Assembly (NCBI GenBank): GCA_009746045.1
Contig: RPFO01000389.1
Coordinates: forward strand, 2,377,638 to 2,441,637
Direction of reading: 5' to 3'
Length of the DNA: 64,000 nucleotides
DNA from: Mesostigma viride
Lineage: Eukaryota > Streptophyta > Mesostigmatophyceae > Mesostigmatales > Mesostigmataceae
A program made the translations under genes and the position numbers. Shown here one piece after another: positions 1 to 9,530 of this stretch (the stretch's first letter is position 1; every line of letters starts with the position of its first letter). Below the pieces are notes generated by a model. That model was not told where the DNA came from. It made no database searches and was given only the letters and a program-made list of their open reading frames with translations.

Positions 1-717
1 TGTGGGGACAGTGGCTGATAGGTTCTCAGGCTGGTCCAAGCTCCAAAACAAGAAAGGGTTGGAGTTAGCATATTGGGGCACCAATGTGCTAGATGGATGC
101 AGGTTGAGGAGACCTTTCCAACGCCGTGTCAACCGCCTAGAACAGACAAGGGACTAGAAAGTTATCAAGTCCCGAAGTACTGCCGACCGGTGGGCGAGGG
201 CGGGGCACGCTCAGGGCATAGTGGACAGGACACGTGGCAGGCCGTGCCTGCACAGGCTTAGCCTGTACACTCACGTGACTGGGACACAGTGTACTGAGGG
301 CACAACGGTACTGTGGCTAGTAGAAGCAAGTAACCAGCCAGCAGGTCTGCAAGGATGTAAGTCCTTGCAGGACTGTGGCAGGTCCTGTGCTGTCCTAGAC
401 ACAGGATAGCCAGAGATTCCTGTATGCTGCCTGCAACAAGGATGCAGGGCAGCGATACGAGGCTCTGGCAATGTAGCGTTGCCCAGCGTTGCTCATGACC
501 GAGGAACAAGGATGGAACGAGGTTGCATATAGCTCGAGGCTCAACGAGGCAACGAGCGTCTTCACACACGAACCTTGGTCGTCACGACGAGTGGCGAGCC
601 TATCGAGGGTCGTAGGCCTGGTGTGAGGATAAAGGTTGCTAGCCAGCAGCCTAGGGTCATTCCAGCCGGCAAGGACCAGGAGCTCACATGCTCTGCTGAC
701 GAGTTGCTGCGCAAATC
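1..717 (+). repeat. Terminal-repeat/leader block of A1 (partial LTR)
   Basis: These 717 bases recur at 26072-26788 (plus), at 15677-16390 (minus) and, diverged, at 29138-29815 and 45205-45634. At 26788 the copy downstream of A3 loses similarity exactly where A1 continues towards ORF1. This suggests that the repeat ends near base 717 and that the block is the 3' part of a long terminal repeat. No long coding potential is supported. The left boundary of the LTR is outside the window for this copy. Confidence 0.6.
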
Positions 718-741
718 GTACTATTGCTTCCAAGCGCTTTC

Positions 742-1878
742 ATGTCTGGTTCATCGTCAAGCAGCCACGGTGCTGGTGAGGCGAACGAGCAGAGAGACGC
801 GCAAGCGTTTTTCCCCTACCGTAACCAAGCAAACGCTCCAACATTCGTGCAAGCGGCCTACGTAGCGAGGCACTTGGCAGAAGAGGGGTGGGTGGCGGTG
901 AGTGGGGGAGGCAGCAGGCCAGCGGCGGCGGACCCGATTATTCAACGGGCTCGCGTCGTGATTTCTCCAGGTGAGACGGGGCGAGTGGCGGTGGAAGAGT
1001 TGGTGCGTATTCGGGACGCGCTAGCTGAAACTGCTAATCGTGTGGAGGTCGCTTATCAGGGCGCCCATATCACGCTAGCCGGTCTCGACCTAGCCAGGGA
1101 GGCGCTTAGCCAGATTGTGGCAACAGCGCTCGGCAGCACCCGACTGTTTAACCACTGGGTGGCTACAGCAGTGCTAGGAGAGGGGGTACCAGACGCCGAC
1201 ATCATCCGGAACGCGCGTGCTCGGGAGGCGGTGAATCCTTGGAGCACGGCGGAGGTATTTGCCCAAACCATTGAGAATCTTGTTGCTGTCCTTTTGCAAG
1301 AGTCGAGAGGGTACGCAGACAGGTTCTATATTACTACGCAGCCTTTCGGAGTGTACTCCAGGCTTGATACACCGAGGCCGGAAAACACCACTGCGTGGGG
1401 TCCGGAGGTGGAGATTGTCACGGGGGTCGAGAAGACGCCTGAAGACGTCCATTTTGAGTGGACTGACAAGCCAGAGGGCTCCGTCAAGCGCTCAGCCCAG
1501 CAGATAAACGAGGGCGACGGCACTACCGAGACCTACGAGGCAAGGCAGAGAGCTGATCTGCATATCCCTCGTGAGGTGACTCACGAGTACGATCGTTACG
1601 GCCGAGGCGAGCAGAACGAGCTTGTCGGCGGCGGTAAGCGGTGGGTACGCGATCTTGCTTGGCATCGCAACCCAGGTGAGACACAACATCCAGTCGAACG
1701 CAAGGCAGACGGGCGACCTGTGACCTGCGTGCTGGGAGAGTTCAACCCAGACCTCCAGATTGTCGCAGAGGCAGCAGCAGCCATACCGGTTGCTGAGGGT
1801 GTTGAGCAGCGTCAAGACCGTGAGGAGGGGCAGGCGAGTGCAAGCCACGAGGCGGCCTCGTCTGGAGTAAGTGCGTGA
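742..1878 (+). CDS. Retrotransposon ORF1 protein, family of unknown function
   Basis: About 378 residues, starting at the ATG at 742 and preceding gag in the same orientation. The N-terminus is Ser-rich; residues of roughly 65-200 look helical and alanine-rich; then comes a conserved block with the words YADRFYITTQPF and RLDTPRP, and near the C-terminus a KRWVRDLAWHRNPG block. No zinc knuckle, membrane segment or signal peptide is visible. I do not recognise a domain. A clear homologue lies at 27449-28414 (ADRVFITLNPF, RWIRDY) and a decayed one at 29818-30964; element C has a different protein in the same position. It may be a second structural protein or a nucleic-acid-binding accessory; that is inference. 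The last codons overlap a GTAAGT motif that resembles a splice donor. Confidence 0.7.
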   Translation: MSGSSSSSHGAGEANEQRDAQAFFPYRNQANAPTFVQAAYVARHLAEEGWVAVSGGGSRPAAADPIIQRARVVISPGETGRVAVEELVRIRDALAETANRVEVAYQGAHITLAGLDLAREALSQIVATALGSTRLFNHWVATAVLGEGVPDADIIRNARAREAVNPWSTAEVFAQTIENLVAVLLQESRGYADRFYITTQPFGVYSRLDTPRPENTTAWGPEVEIVTGVEKTPEDVHFEWTDKPEGSVKRSAQQINEGDGTTETYEARQRADLHIPREVTHEYDRYGRGEQNELVGGGKRWVRDLAWHRNPGETQHPVERKADGRPVTCVLGEFNPDLQIVAEAAAAIPVAEGVEQRQDREEGQASASHEAASSGVSA

Positions 1879-1932
1879 GCCTGAGTGGGTTCCAGCAACC
1901 GTATCTGCGTGTGTTGTCTGTGGTATTTTATA

Positions 1933-3282
1933 ATGCTTCGTAACACGCGCGGGAGCGGCAGCGGGAGCGGGGCGGGAGCGGGGGATGGCGGTGGTGAGGC
2001 AAGGGCAGACACAGGAGGCCCCGCCAACGTCGTGCCAGAGGGACAGGCGATCCCAACGGCAGAGGGCGTCAATGGCAGGAGGGCATCCAACCGGAAGAGG
2101 AAAGAGGTGGCACAAGGGGAGGAGCGTGCAGGGTGGCCAACCGACGGCGTGGTGCTGACGGGGGAGGGCCAGAATGATGCTGAACGTCAAGCACCTGGTA
2201 AGAGACCATGTGTGCCTGCGTCTGGTGTTCCTGCAGCTAGTGTTCCTGCGCCATTAGCACCTGTAGGAGCTGCTGTCATTGGCAGTGACCCTCGTGCTTT
2301 GCCTGGGACTAGACCTCATATGAGTGCTGTGGCTGTGATGAATGGCCAGAAGCCTCTCAAGCCTCCTGTGGGACAGGAAGAGCTAGACAAGTGGTTGGAG
2401 GATATGGAGCTAGTTTCATGCTCTGTAGATCCCACTGTCAACCTTGTGCAGGTATTCCACACATCCACGACTAATAGGGATTCCAGTGAGCGTGTGAGGG
2501 ACAAGGCTAGGCAAGCTGTCAAGGACAAGCTGACTTGGTCTCAGTTCCTAGAGGGCCTACGTCAGGAGTTCTCTGATAAGGTACTCAACCTCACTAATCA
2601 CTATAAGCTCAGCTATGATACCTTTGAGATCAAGGGCACAATAGCTGAGGAGCTGCAGCGGCTCACACGCATCAGGGAGAAGGGGGCCAAGCATGGCTTC
2701 AATCTGACTGACAGAGCAGTGGCAGATTACTTCCTGGATCGCATGGGGCTGAGTGTGGATGGGAGAAATGCAGCTAGGATGTTTGCTGATCAGACAGATG
2801 GGACGTGGCCAGCCTTGCAAAAGGTTATATTTAATATCCGTCCATCTGACAATGCTGCTTGCAAGGCAATCCAGGTGACTGGTGCCCCTTCAGCCTCCGC
2901 TCATCAGGTCCATGGTGACGCCCCTGGGCAGGGTGCTCAGGGAGAAACCAGACCTAGTAGGCGTCAGAGGGCTAACAGGCGCAGGCAGAATGGTAACCAG
3001 GGTGGCAAGGGCCAGCAGCAGGGATCCAAAGGCAAGGGTCAGCAGCAGGCTGGTGGTCGCCAGGGTGGTCAGCAGAACAAGGGTGGCCAAGGGCAAGGCA
3101 AGAGCCAGGGCCAGGGCACCCAGGCCAGTCAGAGCAGCCAGAACCAGGGTGGCCTGAAGAAGACTGCTGCTGGGAAGGATGACAAATGCTTTGGATGTGG
3201 CAGGACGGGTCATTGGCGACGTGACTGCCCAGACCAGGCCAAGTCTGCTGGAGCAGGCTCTGGCCAGGTGGGTAAGCCATGA
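1933..3282 (+). CDS. gag: Gag (capsid-nucleocapsid) of A1
   Basis: 449 residues from the ATG at 1933 (context ataATGc, shared by gag of A2, A3 and B). The N-terminal 100 residues are Gly/Ser/Glu-rich and disordered. Residues of about 130-320 form a helical capsid-like region (GTRPHMSAVAVMNGQ, then WLEDMELV and YFLDRMGLS). Then follows a Gln/Gly/Lys-rich linker and one CCHC zinc knuckle, CFGCGRTGHWRRDC, at residues 419-432. The product would package element RNA. The frame ends at TGA 3280-3282, but pol continues in the same frame seven bases later. In element B the same position reads TGG (Trp). The intact frame suggests that the progenitor was functional. Confidence 0.85.
   Translation: MLRNTRGSGSGSGAGAGDGGGEARADTGGPANVVPEGQAIPTAEGVNGRRASNRKRKEVAQGEERAGWPTDGVVLTGEGQNDAERQAPGKRPCVPASGVPAASVPAPLAPVGAAVIGSDPRALPGTRPHMSAVAVMNGQKPLKPPVGQEELDKWLEDMELVSCSVDPTVNLVQVFHTSTTNRDSSERVRDKARQAVKDKLTWSQFLEGLRQEFSDKVLNLTNHYKLSYDTFEIKGTIAEELQRLTRIREKGAKHGFNLTDRAVADYFLDRMGLSVDGRNAARMFADQTDGTWPALQKVIFNIRPSDNAACKAIQVTGAPSASAHQVHGDAPGQGAQGETRPSRRQRANRRRQNGNQGGKGQQQGSKGKGQQQAGGRQGGQQNKGGQGQGKSQGQGTQASQSSQNQGGLKKTAAGKDDKCFGCGRTGHWRRDCPDQAKSAGAGSGQVGKP
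3280..3282 (+). other. In-frame TGA between gag and pol (candidate readthrough stop)
   Basis: Gag (from 1933) and pol (from 3289) are in the same reading frame and are separated only by TGA followed by CTT. All A copies that cover the site carry the same TGA (minus strand near 13123 in A2; 21603-21605 in A3). Element B reads through this position as Trp but has its own in-frame stop, TAA, at 35606-35608. A single stop separating gag and pol is a known way to set Gag:Pol ratio in some retroviruses; applying that here is inference. Confidence 0.45.
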
Positions 3283-3288
3283 CTTGAG

Positions 3289-6200
3289 ATGTTGTCCCCT
3301 GTAAATAGTCAATCACCCCTAGTGGGACGAACAGTTGTACATAGTAACGGGGGTGTCCCTCTTGTGCAGCAGCAAGGGGTTGGGAATGATGAGGTGCTTC
3401 CACTCAATGATTGCAATAACGCTGCTGCAGCAGTGGAATTCCCTGTGCCTGTGGCAGGTGCAGGGTCTCCAGTTGTTGGGGTTGGCTCTGGGAGTCAAGC
3501 CGCCAGACTGGAAGGACCTGCAGCTTCTGTGGGAACCGGAGCTGGCTCTGGGAGCCGAGCTACCTTGGAGGAGGTCCCTGGAGCAAGAGAACAGCAGGTG
3601 GGTCGTGCTATCCCAAGCACACAGTCTTTGTCACGTTCCTCTCTGTGCAGCCAGGCTGACAGGGGGTTGAGCTATGCTCAGGCTGGAAACACTCTACACC
3701 ATATCTTTGGCCATTCTAAGCAGGCAGAGATGTTTGCTTGGAAGATTGGCAAGGAGCCTTTACTAGCTCGTCGTCTGTCCCAACTCAGTCCTCACAGGAG
3801 GACTGAGTTGACAATTTTCAACCGCGTGTAGCGACTAGGTGGGGGGTCCATCCCAAATGTTTTGATGTGGATCGGGGGTGTACTAGATGTCATTTTGTTG
3901 GCAAAAATACTGCATATGTGAAAACTTGACCCGAACACATGAAAATTACACGGACGTTGGGCACCCCCTCGCGAATTTGCATTTTTCGGGATAAGAACGA
4001 GTGGGAAAAATTCAATCAAATCCTGGTGCATGAAGAAAAAATATAGGCATGTAAACAATATAGTTCTTGAAACGTGGCAAAAAACTGGGCTCGATTTGGC
4101 CACTGCAACTGCCTGAAACAATTAAAAAACTCTCAGTCCTCAGGATAGGAATGGGGCTTTTGCTAACTTTGCTAGCATGTAAGTGCGGTCATACTACACA
4201 TCACCGTGGCCACCAACCATCCCAATCAACTCATTTCCCTTCAAGCATTACAGGACAACACACTTGCATCATCATACTTCAGGTATATCATACCTTATCA
4301 TGCAGTGAGAGCCTATGCATCCATGTAGGGAATGGGCTTGGATACCTACCAACAAAGGGTTATGTTATAAGTGTCAACCACCAATATAATGGGTAGGTTA
4401 AGCATATTTCCACTGTTTCTAACAACAATAGATATGGCTATAACTGTTTTTCCTTGCCATGATGTGGCCAACATAGTTGCTGGCACATGATGGCAGTGGT
4501 TTGTCACCAAGACTTTTCACTCACCCGTAAAAGCTTGAATGCACCCTTGACGCAGCCCGTGGCCACACAATCATGCAGTATGAACGTAGCAAAAGAATAA
4601 CTAACATCTATGAAGGTGTTGAAACCTGCACAGCTCCTAAAACCCTGCACAACTACACTGGGTTAAGGCAAATGCCTGCTAACATCATCTGAAAAGGGGG
4701 TTTTAGAGAGGGGCAGGCAACGGTCAAGAAAGAGCATCAAGACTTGAACCTGACAACGCCTCGCAAGCTTAAACTCATGTACGAACATCAAGAAACGAAG
4801 AGGCAACGATTATCCGGCTTTACCTGGCACGGCTGGCGTTACCTTGGCCCAGGCGGTGCCCGCAAAAGTGGCACTTTGCGGCACATAGACCATGACGTGA
4901 CAGAATGGTCGAAATCATCAAATCTATACTGTCACTCAATTTATTCTAATACAATGCATGTTAAAATGTAGAAAGAAACCTATCAGCCATTGAAATTGCG
5001 CCGGAAAGCAAGCGCAGTCATCAATTCCGTCAACCTGCCTTATCGCAGTTTTTTCCAGCAAGAACAGTGCCGACACCGGGTAAATCGCACCCCCGCGAGC
5101 TATAAATTGACTTTTATCATCTTTAGAGCATGTTAAATCTATTTCCTGAGTTTGGACAGCTAACTCGTCCGCAAACGTAAACTGCATGCATGGGCGCGAG
5201 CCGCCATGGCTAGGTCGTGCATTTCCGGAACTCGCGTTTCACGTGGAAAAGTACCCTTACCACCTGTACTTTGACCGTACATTTAGCCGCTCATACCAAA
5301 TCCAAAAAAATCCCAAAAATATGTCCAAGAAAGATCTTTTCACGTAGTATTTGAATAAATTTTGAGAGAATTTTTTTGTCAAACATTCTGACCGGGGCGA
5401 ATTTTCTACGAAACCCAAAAACTCGGTCCTCTAGAGAGGACTGAGTTCAACTCAGTCCTCCGTAGAGGACCAGAGACAGACGACGAGCTAGAGGCCTGCA
5501 GTGCAGCTGCTCAGAATTGTGTCTGTCAGGAGAATGCTGTTCGCCTCCCACAGTCCCATGCCAGAGAACCTGCTAGAGAGCGGGGGATATCCAGGTGGAC
5601 ATCCAACACATCAGGGGCATGTATCTGTTGGTGGGGGTGGATAGGTTTAGCAGATATAGGTTGCTGACCATTCTTCCTGGAATGCAGGAGCATCAGCTGT
5701 TGATGGGTCTCCAGTCTTTGTTGCCAGGCTTTGGGGTGTACACCAAGGTGCAAGCTGACTTGCAGTTTGACTGCTTGATCAAGCTGGCTGACCAGCTTCC
5801 TTGTAAGTTGGTAGTGGTCCCTAGGGAATCCCATGGGCAGCAGGGAGCTGTAGAGAGATCTATACGTGAAGTTAAAACAGTGGTGCTAGCAGCTAAGAGT
5901 GTGCCTGTTGTGGCATCAGCTCTAGAGAAAGCAGCTTGGTGTAAGGGGATTGAGGAGCAGCTTAACCACAGGGTAACCTATTACTATGATGGTGTGGCAG
6001 TCTCTCCCCTGGCATTGCAGTTTGGTATGCTATCACAGGACGTGGTGGCAGCCTGCCTGAAGAAGGCAGACAGGGTGTTTTCCAGATTGAGGCGTAAGGA
6101 CAAGGGTTGGAAAATGCTGAGGCCCCAGGTGGGACTGAGGGTCAGGATGTGGAAGGAACCATCATTACCAGGCAAGCGTGGCAAGTGGCAAGATGGGCAG

Positions 6201-8600
6201 GTTACCCATGTTGAAGAAACTAACCATTCTTGTCTGGTGGCTTTGGAGAGTAATCCCAAGCACGTGTACAGGCTATCCTGGGCTCACGTCAAGGAGAGAA
6301 GGCCAACTGCAATCTGGCCTGAAGACGGCCCTGATCCTCCCTTGGAGGGAGATGAGCAGGATGAGAGCCAGGCAGCAGATGCTAACCCACCATGCTTGGA
6401 TTATGGTCTGTCCTGGATGGATGAGGGTGAGCAGGAGTCTGCTGAGACGTCTGTCACAAGGCCAGAGGTGGCCAGGGCTGCACCACAGTCCAGGGGGCTG
6501 CTTATGGCGGACATCATTCGAGCTCTGCAGAACAGCAAGCGTGATCCCAAGGTATCTAAGCTCACGGGATGGGGGTCATGTGGGGCACCAGCACTAGAAG
6601 TGGATACCAACTCGCAGGTGTCCATTCTAAGGGTAGAGGATGCTGCAGGCTTGCAGTGGTCATCCCCTAGCTGCCTAGCTGTGTCTGATTTCTCTGGGAA
6701 TGTGTCCATGAAGATCTTGGGAGAAGTGAGTGTGCCTATCCTGGGGGTACCCACCACGTTCAGTGTGATTGAAGGGTATCAGGGGCCTGCCATTCTAGGT
6801 CAGAACTTCTTGTGCTTACCAGGGGTGAGGATATCCTCTGAGGAGCTAGCATTAGAAGGGCAGGGCCGCCTTCCCTTGCAGAGATATCGCTACTCCCAGG
6901 GTCTTAGTGTGGCTGTAAGGGCTGTGAGGGGTCTAGAGGCAGAGGGTCCTGATACAAAGGAGCCCATTGCTGGGGACCTGCTGATCCTCCCTACTACGTT
7001 TGACCCACGTGAGTTGGGTGTGCAGAGGTACCAGATCCCAGGAACGAGTCCTGTACCTTGGCGCAAGCTAGTGGAGATGATGCAAAGCCCCAAGATGGCT
7101 AAGGCATGGACTCTTGGCTTTGTTGCTTCTGGGCATGAGTGGATAGTTGCCAACTGTGCAGAGCCTGTGGATGTCCTCCCTGAGGATCACCAGCTGCTCA
7201 GGTTGATGTTTGTCCTCAAGCTCAAGGAGGTAGATGGCGTGCAGGTGCCACATGTTAGACCAGTTGTGACTGAGTACCATGGCACTGGACAGTTAGCAGA
7301 TGAGGAGCTTTACACACCAGGGATGCTGCATGATACATGGAGGATTTTGTTGTGCATTTATTTGTCTTTTCTGCAGAAGGGGATACCCTATAGCTCTGTG
7401 TTGGTAGATTTCAAGAGGGCTTTTCTTAAGGGTGATCAGCAGGAAGCACAGGATACTTGGCGCACAATACCCCCTTTCTTTGTTAAGGTGCCTGCAGTGT
7501 GGAGGGCAGAGCTGAAGACGAGGTATTTGAGGATTCTCAAAGGCGTGGAAGGCCTTAGATCGAGTCCCATCATCTGGAGGAAGAGCTTGGAGAAGTACCT
7601 CAGGTCTGTCTGTGGTCTCTCAGTCTCTCCAGTTGATCCTTGTCTGTTTCAGGGTAGCTATGAGGGGCTGCCAGCGTTTGCCTCCCTGCATGGTGATGAT
7701 CTGCATCTCCTGGGCCATCCCACTTGGCAAGAGTTGACTCTGGCCAAGATCCAGCAACGGTTTGAACTGGGTAAGATCCAGTACATGGTTGAGAATGAGC
7801 CCATGGTGTTTTGTGGAATGCAGGCGACCTTGGTCCATCAGCAGGGTACATGGTCCATCCAGCTGGAGGGTGGTAAGGATTATCCTCAGCAGATCATAGA
7901 TGCCTTGCAGGAGCCCCTCACCCAGGCCAGATGTGCAACAATACGAGGTATGTTGGCATGGCTGGCCAGCATTTGTGCTCCTGACCTGTTGGTCCTGAGT
8001 CGGTTGACCGATTCCCAACTGGTTGAGGTGGGTGCTGAGAGAGTGGTAGAGGCTGTTCGCATGTCTCCCCCTCTCATGCTGGGTCCTTTGGATTTGTACA
8101 GGCCTTTTGACATGATGCTCTATGTGGACAGTTCTATGGATAGTAGAAAGGTCACAGAGGTCAGGGGCCGTGCAGCAGCATTAATATCCCTGGTGCAGGA
8201 ACAGTCCTCTCTGGTCTGCTGGTACAGTCGGTTGCAAAACAGGGTAACTCCCAGCAGTGACATTGCTGAGTGCAGGGCAATCTGTGAAGGGCTTCATACT
8301 GCTCTTTACTTGAGGGAGCTATTTTACCAGCTATGTCAAGTGGCTTCCTGTCGGTTGCAGATGCACACACTGGTAAGAACTGACAGCATGGGCATGGTGC
8401 AGTTTGTGCACAGGCAGCTGGCCAGGAGCAGGGACCTTGATTATTTGTTGCTCAAGGAAATGTCTTGCTTAGCTAACATTGAACATGTGGCTGGCGTGGA
8501 CAACCCTGCAGATGCTCTCACCAAGCTGGAGGAGAAGGCTGAGCTGCAATACCCTTTGCTTCGTGGGCTCATGGCCTCCAAGGGGGGAGGGCCAGAGTAG
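3289..8600 (+). pseudogene. pol: Pol of A1 (INT-PR-RT-RNase H), interrupted
   Basis: Domains in order: a Pro/Gly-rich linker; an integrase zinc-binding region (LHHIFGH, then a Cys pair lying beyond the insertion); integrase core with VDIQHIRG, QADLQFD and GAVERSIREVK as likely D, D, E; an integrase C-terminal region near 6100-6300; a retropepsin-like domain with DTNS at 6603-6614 and ILGQNFL at about 6792-6812; RT with VDFKRAFLKGD at about 7408 and HGDD at 7689-7700; copia-type RNase H with YVDSS, IAECRAI, RTDSMGM and ADALTK; stop TAG at 8598-8600. It is broken by the insertion at 3767-5487 and by loss of one G in the run near 5582. From 5595 onward the frame is open for about 1,000 codons. 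Confidence 0.85.
3767..5487. mobile_element. 1.7-kb non-autonomous TIR DNA element inside A1 pol
   Basis: Copies A2 and A3 lack this segment, so it is an insertion. It starts CTCGTCGTCTGTC at 3767 and ends with the exact reverse complement at 5475-5487. CTAG flanks both sides (3763-3766 and 5488-5491). Because CTAG is palindromic, the ends can also be read as a TA duplication with a 14-base inverted repeat beginning GCTCGTC. Just inside, both ends carry further inverted copies of a GAGGACTGAGTT hairpin motif (about 3785-3815 and 5425-5465). No convincing coding region is seen; 3832-5420 is AT-rich filler. TA duplication would suggest the Tc1/mariner superfamily, but no transposase is present to test this. 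Confidence 0.8.
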
Positions 8601-9052
8601 ACCAAACAGCCTTGCTCTAGGTGGGAGGCATCCCAGTGGGCTGGGCAGCCACGTGGTGGCTGGCAGCAGGTCCTTCAGAGTTCAGACACACTCTGCTGGA
8701 CAGGGGTCAGGGTGGAGTCACTCCCCTGGCTGAGAATTTCGCCTGGCTCTGTCATGGAGCTGCAGAAGAGTCTTAAGGACTATGTAATGGGCCTTGGGTC
8801 TTCATGGAATGGACCCTGCAAGGGCAGCCCAAGTGTTGGCTCTCACAGGTTGCTGTACATTTGTATATATTCTCTGTAACCAACCTGTTGCATGCTAATA
8901 AAATCCCTGGTTGTGTGACCATGTTGGACGTGGTTGCCAGGGGCCTCACTATGGGTTATACTCCTTTATAATAAAACCTAATCTTGTTATTGTCATGTCT
9001 TGTTGTTTGTGATGCTCAGTTCCAGGAGCTGATCCAAACCTGGAGGAGATGA
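8601..9052 (+). other. 3' untranslated region of A1
   Basis: This stretch follows the pol stop. It contains AATAAA at 8897-8902 and a second AATAAA-like signal near 8970. It ends in a purine-rich stretch (cctggaggagatg, 9040-9052) that resembles a polypurine tract for plus-strand priming. In A3 and B the same purine stretch is followed by a tRNA T-arm-like motif and the terminal-repeat block; in A1 the sequence flips into A2 instead. Confidence 0.6.
8897..8902 (+). terminator. Polyadenylation signal AATAAA in A1 3' UTR
   Basis: The hexamer lies in a 3' UTR about 300 bases after the pol stop and is followed by a GT-rich stretch (ggttgtgtgacc). The same signal is conserved in A2, A2', A3 (25493-25498) and B (about 44619). 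A similar AATAAA context is found in the 3' UTR of C near 49762 on the minus strand. Confidence 0.55.
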
Positions 9053-9530
9053 GGTCAGCTGGGGAATCGAACCCCACCCCATCTCCTCCAGGTTTGGATC
9101 AGCTCCTGGAACTGAGCATCACAAACAACAAGACATGACAATAACAAGATTATGTTTTATTATAAAGGAGTATAACCCATAGTGAGGCCCCTGGCAACCA
9201 CGTCCAACATGGTCACACAACCAGGGATTTTATTAGCATGCAACAGGTTGGTTACAGAGAATATATACAAATGTACAGCAACCTGTTAGAGCCAACACTT
9301 GGGCTGCCCTTGCAGGGTCCATTCCATGAAGACCCAAGGCCCATTACAAAGTCCTTAAGACTCTTCTGCAGCTCCATGACAGAGCCAGGCGAAATTCTCA
9401 GCCAGGGGAGTGACTCCACCCTGACCCCTGTCCAGCAGAGTGTGTCTGAACTCTGAAGGACCTGCTGTCAGCCACCACGTGGCTGCCCAGCCCACTGGGA
9501 TGCCTCCCACCTAGAGCAAGGCTGTTTGGT

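Larger units (their letters stand above)
1..9052 (+). mobile_element. LTR retrotransposon copy A1 (copia-related, ORF1-gag-pol)
   Basis: Copy A1 reads left to right: terminal-repeat/leader block (1-717), ORF1 (742-1878), gag (1933-3282), pol (3289-8600) and 3' UTR. Its 5' end is cut by the window edge. Its 3' end stops abruptly at 9052, where an inverted copy begins. Pol is interrupted by a 1,721-bp DNA element at 3767-5487. The copia-type RNase H and the RT-RNase H order place it near Ty1/copia, but the protease lies between integrase and RT, which is atypical. Copies A2, A2' and A3 in this window are close relatives. Confidence 0.88.

Noticed and set aside
1867-1895. An intron between ORF1 and gag starting at GTAAGT
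   Set aside because: The nearest acceptor-like TTCCAG gives an intron of only about 29 bases, and the donor is not conserved in B or B'.
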